Shown: positions 4,794 to 6,416 of the stretch, piece by piece
Layout of the letters: each line of letters begins with the position of its first letter
How positions within the stretch are numbered: the stretch's first letter is position 1
Assembly (NCBI GenBank): GCA_900551185.1
Contig: URVF01000091.1
Span: 1-6,416, forward strand
Direction of reading: 5' to 3'
Origin: an uncultured Collinsella sp.
GTDB lineage: Bacteria > Actinomycetota > Coriobacteriia > Coriobacteriales > Coriobacteriaceae
Length of the DNA: 6,416 nucleotides
Notes under the pieces: generated by a model
Databases searched by the model: none
The model's input: the letters and a program-made list of their open reading frames with translations, nothing else
What the model was told of the DNA's origin: nothing
Position numbers and translations under genes: made by a program

Positions 4794-5121
4794 CGACGAG
4801 CGCTACAACCCCAAGCCCCAGAGCGGCCAGCTCGAGATATTCGGCCTCGGGGCCAAGGGCGAGGCGGACGCCGAGGACGCGCGCCGCTGGATTGACGAGA
4901 ACCCCGGCGCATGGAACTACATGGTCGAGAACGCCGTGAGGCTCTCCAAGAAGGGCTACGTGAGCGCCAACTACCTCGTCAACATGGTCCGAAACGAGCT
5001 GCACGTGGGCGTGCGCAACGGCCTCGCGCCGTCATTCGCCCGAATCATGGAGGCGCGCTACCCCAGCCTCAAGGATGCCTTCAACAAGCACCGCTCGCAG
5101 AGTGACGGGTTCACGGCATGA
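4786..5121 (+). CDS. Conserved-looking phage early protein, function unknown
   Basis: This 111-residue soluble, mostly helical protein contains the segments PGAWNYMVENAVRLSKKGYVS, NYLVNMVRNELHVGV and LAPSFARIMEARYPSL. From memory, similar W-x-x-M-V...Y-L-V-x-M-V-R-x-E...LAP-x-x-A-R segments occur in early-region proteins of actinobacterial phages, usually unnamed. It overlaps the membrane-protein gene by 8 bases and its TGA overlaps the resolvase ATG. The ribosome site is weak (GAGGCGGTGGG), consistent with translational coupling. Its position before RusA suggests a DNA replication or recombination role, but this is only context. Confidence 0.75.
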   Translation: MRNDERYNPKPQSGQLEIFGLGAKGEADAEDARRWIDENPGAWNYMVENAVRLSKKGYVSANYLVNMVRNELHVGVRNGLAPSFARIMEARYPSLKDAFNKHRSQSDGFTA

Positions 5122-5579
5122 GCTGGGTCAGGCACAGGGAGCGCTCCATGACCTTCCAGCTCGAACTGGAGAAGATCGTGGGCAAGGAGCGCCACCGGAC
5201 CGACCCGCGAACCGGACGCAACTACACCCCGAAGCAGACGAGGCTCGCCGAGGAGGCCGTACGCAAGGCCTACAGGGCCGAGCACGAGGACCACGGGGAC
5301 TTCGACGGAATCGTGACCGTCGCCATCGAGACCTTCAGGCCCCTGGCCAAGAGCAACCCGAAGTACTGGGCGGGCCGCGCCGACCTCGGCAAGCCCGACT
5401 GGGACAACATCGGCAAGCTCATATGCGACGCGCTCAACGGCGTCGCATACACGGACGACGCCCACGTGGTGACGGGTGACGTCAAGAAGGGATGCCGCAC
5501 GCCATACGGCACGCCGCCGCTGGCAAAGGTGTGCATCACCCACTTCACCGAGGAATACATAAAGGAAAAAAAGAAATGA
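5118..5579 (+). CDS. rusA: RusA-family Holliday junction resolvase
   Basis: This 153-residue protein carries the RusA signature KPDWDNIGKLICDAL...YTDD at about 92-114, with acidic metal ligands D94, D96 and D113/D114 and Lys100 in the place of the catalytic Lys of E. coli RusA. The N-terminal strand FQLELEKIVGKERHR and TGRNYTPKQTR match the family start, and the domain length (about 120-140) is normal. RusA dimers cut four-way DNA junctions symmetrically, resolving phage recombination or replication intermediates. Two starts are possible: ATG at 5118, which overlaps the previous stop (ATGA), and ATG at 5148, which has AGGGAG (5136-5141) six bases upstream and fits the family N-terminus better, giving 143 residues. 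The TGA overlaps the next ATG. Confidence 0.92.
   Translation: MSWVRHRERSMTFQLELEKIVGKERHRTDPRTGRNYTPKQTRLAEEAVRKAYRAEHEDHGDFDGIVTVAIETFRPLAKSNPKYWAGRADLGKPDWDNIGKLICDALNGVAYTDDAHVVTGDVKKGCRTPYGTPPLAKVCITHFTEEYIKEKKK
5136..5150 (+). promoter_or_regulatory. Internal ribosome site favouring a later RusA start
   Basis: AGGGAG at 5136-5141 lies 6 bases before ATG at 5148-5150. The ATG at 5118 has no comparable Shine-Dalgarno and would rely on coupling. The extra ten residues SWVRHRERSM-like are not part of the usual RusA fold. Both starts may be used. Confidence 0.5.
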
Positions 5580-5884
5580 AATACGTGAAGAACAACCGCG
5601 CGGACGAGTTTGGCACCTTCACCCAACTCGACGGAATCATGAAATGCTCGGCGGCCATCGCCACCAACACCGCACTCAAGGTCGCCGGGGATGAGCGCTA
5701 TAACGGCCGAATCGCCGCCCGCGCCCTCTACGAGCAGATCGCCTTCTGCGAGTCGATGCTCGAGGGGTTCGACGAGGAGGACCGCAAGAAGGCCCTCGAG
5801 GACGTGCGCGCGTGGCTCGACACGGAGAACGACTCAATCTCGCGCGCGATGTTCGGCTTCGTTCGCACCTCGGGCAACTTCTAG
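5576..5884 (+). CDS. Helical protein of unknown function
   Basis: This 102-residue protein starts at ATG 5576, which overlaps the RusA stop (ATGA) and has AAGGA about 10 bases upstream (5562-5566). Most of it looks alpha-helical, with NGRIAARALYEQIAFCESMLEGF then DEEDRKKALEDVRAWLDTEND. The composition is acidic in the second half and it has no membrane span. No family is recognised. An upstream in-frame start (ATG at 5492) lies inside RusA and lacks a ribosome site, so it is not used here. Confidence 0.75.
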   Translation: MKYVKNNRADEFGTFTQLDGIMKCSAAIATNTALKVAGDERYNGRIAARALYEQIAFCESMLEGFDEEDRKKALEDVRAWLDTENDSISRAMFGFVRTSGNF

Positions 5885-5893
5885 GAGGCGCGC

Positions 5894-6190
5894 ATGGAAC
5901 CCATGGAGATCAGGGCCAACTTCAAGCAGGCGACGGTCAAGGGCGGCACGGTTGTGCTGCAGCTCGAGATTCTGACGAGCGACGCCAACGCCTTCCCCAT
6001 CCTCAAGCTCTCCGGCAAGCCCGTCGTCCTGACGGTGGCCGACATCCAGGACGAGCTGCCGCTCGACTACGACGAGGAGGACGAGGGCGAGCCGCTCCCG
6101 TTCGACCGACCGGCGAACGTGGACGCGGAGACGGGAGAGGTATACGAGGTCATCACGGACGAGGCACGAATGATTGGAGACGGTGAGTAA
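5894..6190 (+). CDS. Beta-strand-rich acidic protein of unknown function
   Basis: This 98-residue protein has an N-terminal half of alternating strands (MEIRANFKQATVKGGTVVL, LEILTSDANAF, KPVVLTVADI) and an acidic second half (ELPLDYDEEDEGEPLPF). AGGAGG at 5883-5888 overlaps the previous stop and is the best ribosome site in the operon, followed by ATG at 5894. A second ATG at 5903 is in frame and a little late. The strand-rich fold with an acidic tail recalls small phage DNA-metabolism accessory proteins, but I do not recognise a family. The TAA overlaps the next ATG (TAATG). Confidence 0.75.
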   Translation: MEPMEIRANFKQATVKGGTVVLQLEILTSDANAFPILKLSGKPVVLTVADIQDELPLDYDEEDEGEPLPFDRPANVDAETGEVYEVITDEARMIGDGE

Positions 6191-6379
6191 TGGAGTACAC
6201 GCAGGACGAGAGGCTGGCCGTGCTCACGGCCATGCAGAAGCAGATTGAGCCCGCGCTCAAGGAGGCCAAGGCCATCGCGCGGCAGGAAATCATGGACGGC
6301 TTCGCCGAGACCCACACAGACCGCCGCGCAATCCTCGTCGGCGAGGAGAAGGTCGGCGAGATCGGCATCAGCTACAGCA
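6190..6379 (+). CDS. Truncated phage protein, N-terminal 63 residues
   Basis: The gene begins at ATG 6190, overlapping the previous TAA. GGAGA at 6176-6180 is an acceptable ribosome site. The visible protein starts MEYTQDERLAVLTAM, continues as a charged helix (KEAKAIARQEIMDGFAE) and then reads ETHTDRRAILVGEEKVGEIGISYS before the adapter. From memory, similar V-G-E/K-x-K-V-G-x-x-x-S-Y-S segments occur in unnamed phage early proteins. After 6379 the frame continues as adapter (TVSYTHLTLPTI), which must be removed. Function unknown. Confidence 0.75.
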
Positions 6380-6416
6380 CTGTCTCTTATACACATCTGA
6401 CGCTGCCGACGATCTT
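6380..6416 (-). other. Nextera adapter (artificial), right end
   Basis: CTGTCTCTTATACACATCT (6380-6398) is the mosaic end in reverse complement, followed by GACGCTGCCGACGA (6399-6412), the complement of the read-1 adapter stem. The last four bases (TCTT) are probably the start of an index. It is the same adapter type as at the left end. Peptides such as SYTHLTLPTI on the + strand and MCIRDS on the - strand come from it. Confidence 0.98.

Larger units (their letters stand above)
1157..6379 (+). mobile_element. Integrated temperate phage or phage-like element, left part
   Basis: From the tRNA to the right adapter the content is typical of a temperate phage: serine integrase, lipoprotein and Xre repressor read leftward, a divergent control region, then a Cro-like gene and a tight run of early genes including a RusA resolvase. 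No structural, packaging or lysis genes and no attR are visible, so an intact prophage, a satellite and another integrative element cannot be told apart. The left limit is approximate and the right limit is only where the fragment ends. Confidence 0.85.

Noticed and set aside
6067..6396. A - strand gene beginning MCIRDS
   Set aside because: Its first residues are translated adapter and the rest is antisense to early genes.

Overview
The window is an assembled, high-GC fragment with artificial sequence at both ends. Bases 1-30 and 6380-6412 are the Illumina Nextera transposase adapter and its reverse complement, so only about 31-6379 is biological. The GC-rich coding style, a MurT/GatD peptidoglycan amidation gene and the phage-gene repertoire suggest a gut actinobacterium of the Coriobacteriia, perhaps Collinsella. 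That assignment is an inference from sequence feel, not from a database search.

Host side (31-1156): the 3' part of a gene in which the MurT C-terminal domain reads straight into a complete GatD glutaminase with no start codon between them. A strong hairpin terminator follows, then an extended -10 promoter and an intact tRNA-Glu (UUC) with encoded CCA.

Mobile element (from about 1157 to beyond the right edge): a temperate phage or phage-like element integrated next to the tRNA. A leftward lysogeny module holds a Xre-type repressor, a lipoprotein that is a candidate superinfection-exclusion factor, a hairpin, and a large serine recombinase. The recombinase reading frame runs into the antisense strand of the tRNA, which supplies its last 13 codons and stop. 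A 150-bp control region rich in GTAGG/CCTAC inverted repeats separates this from a rightward early operon.

The early operon (3846 to the end) is very compact, mostly with stop/start overlaps. In order it encodes a Cro-like HTH protein, a 26-residue very basic peptide, a Myb-like HTH plus zinc-ribbon protein, a single-pass membrane protein, an unknown protein, a RusA-family Holliday junction resolvase, two unknown proteins and a truncated unknown protein. The right end of the element (attR) is not in the window.

The most interesting points are the recombinase tail written in host tRNA sequence, the MurT-GatD fusion, the repressor-lipoprotein-integrase arrangement, the unusual operator array, and the arginine-rich micro-ORF beside the Cro-like gene.
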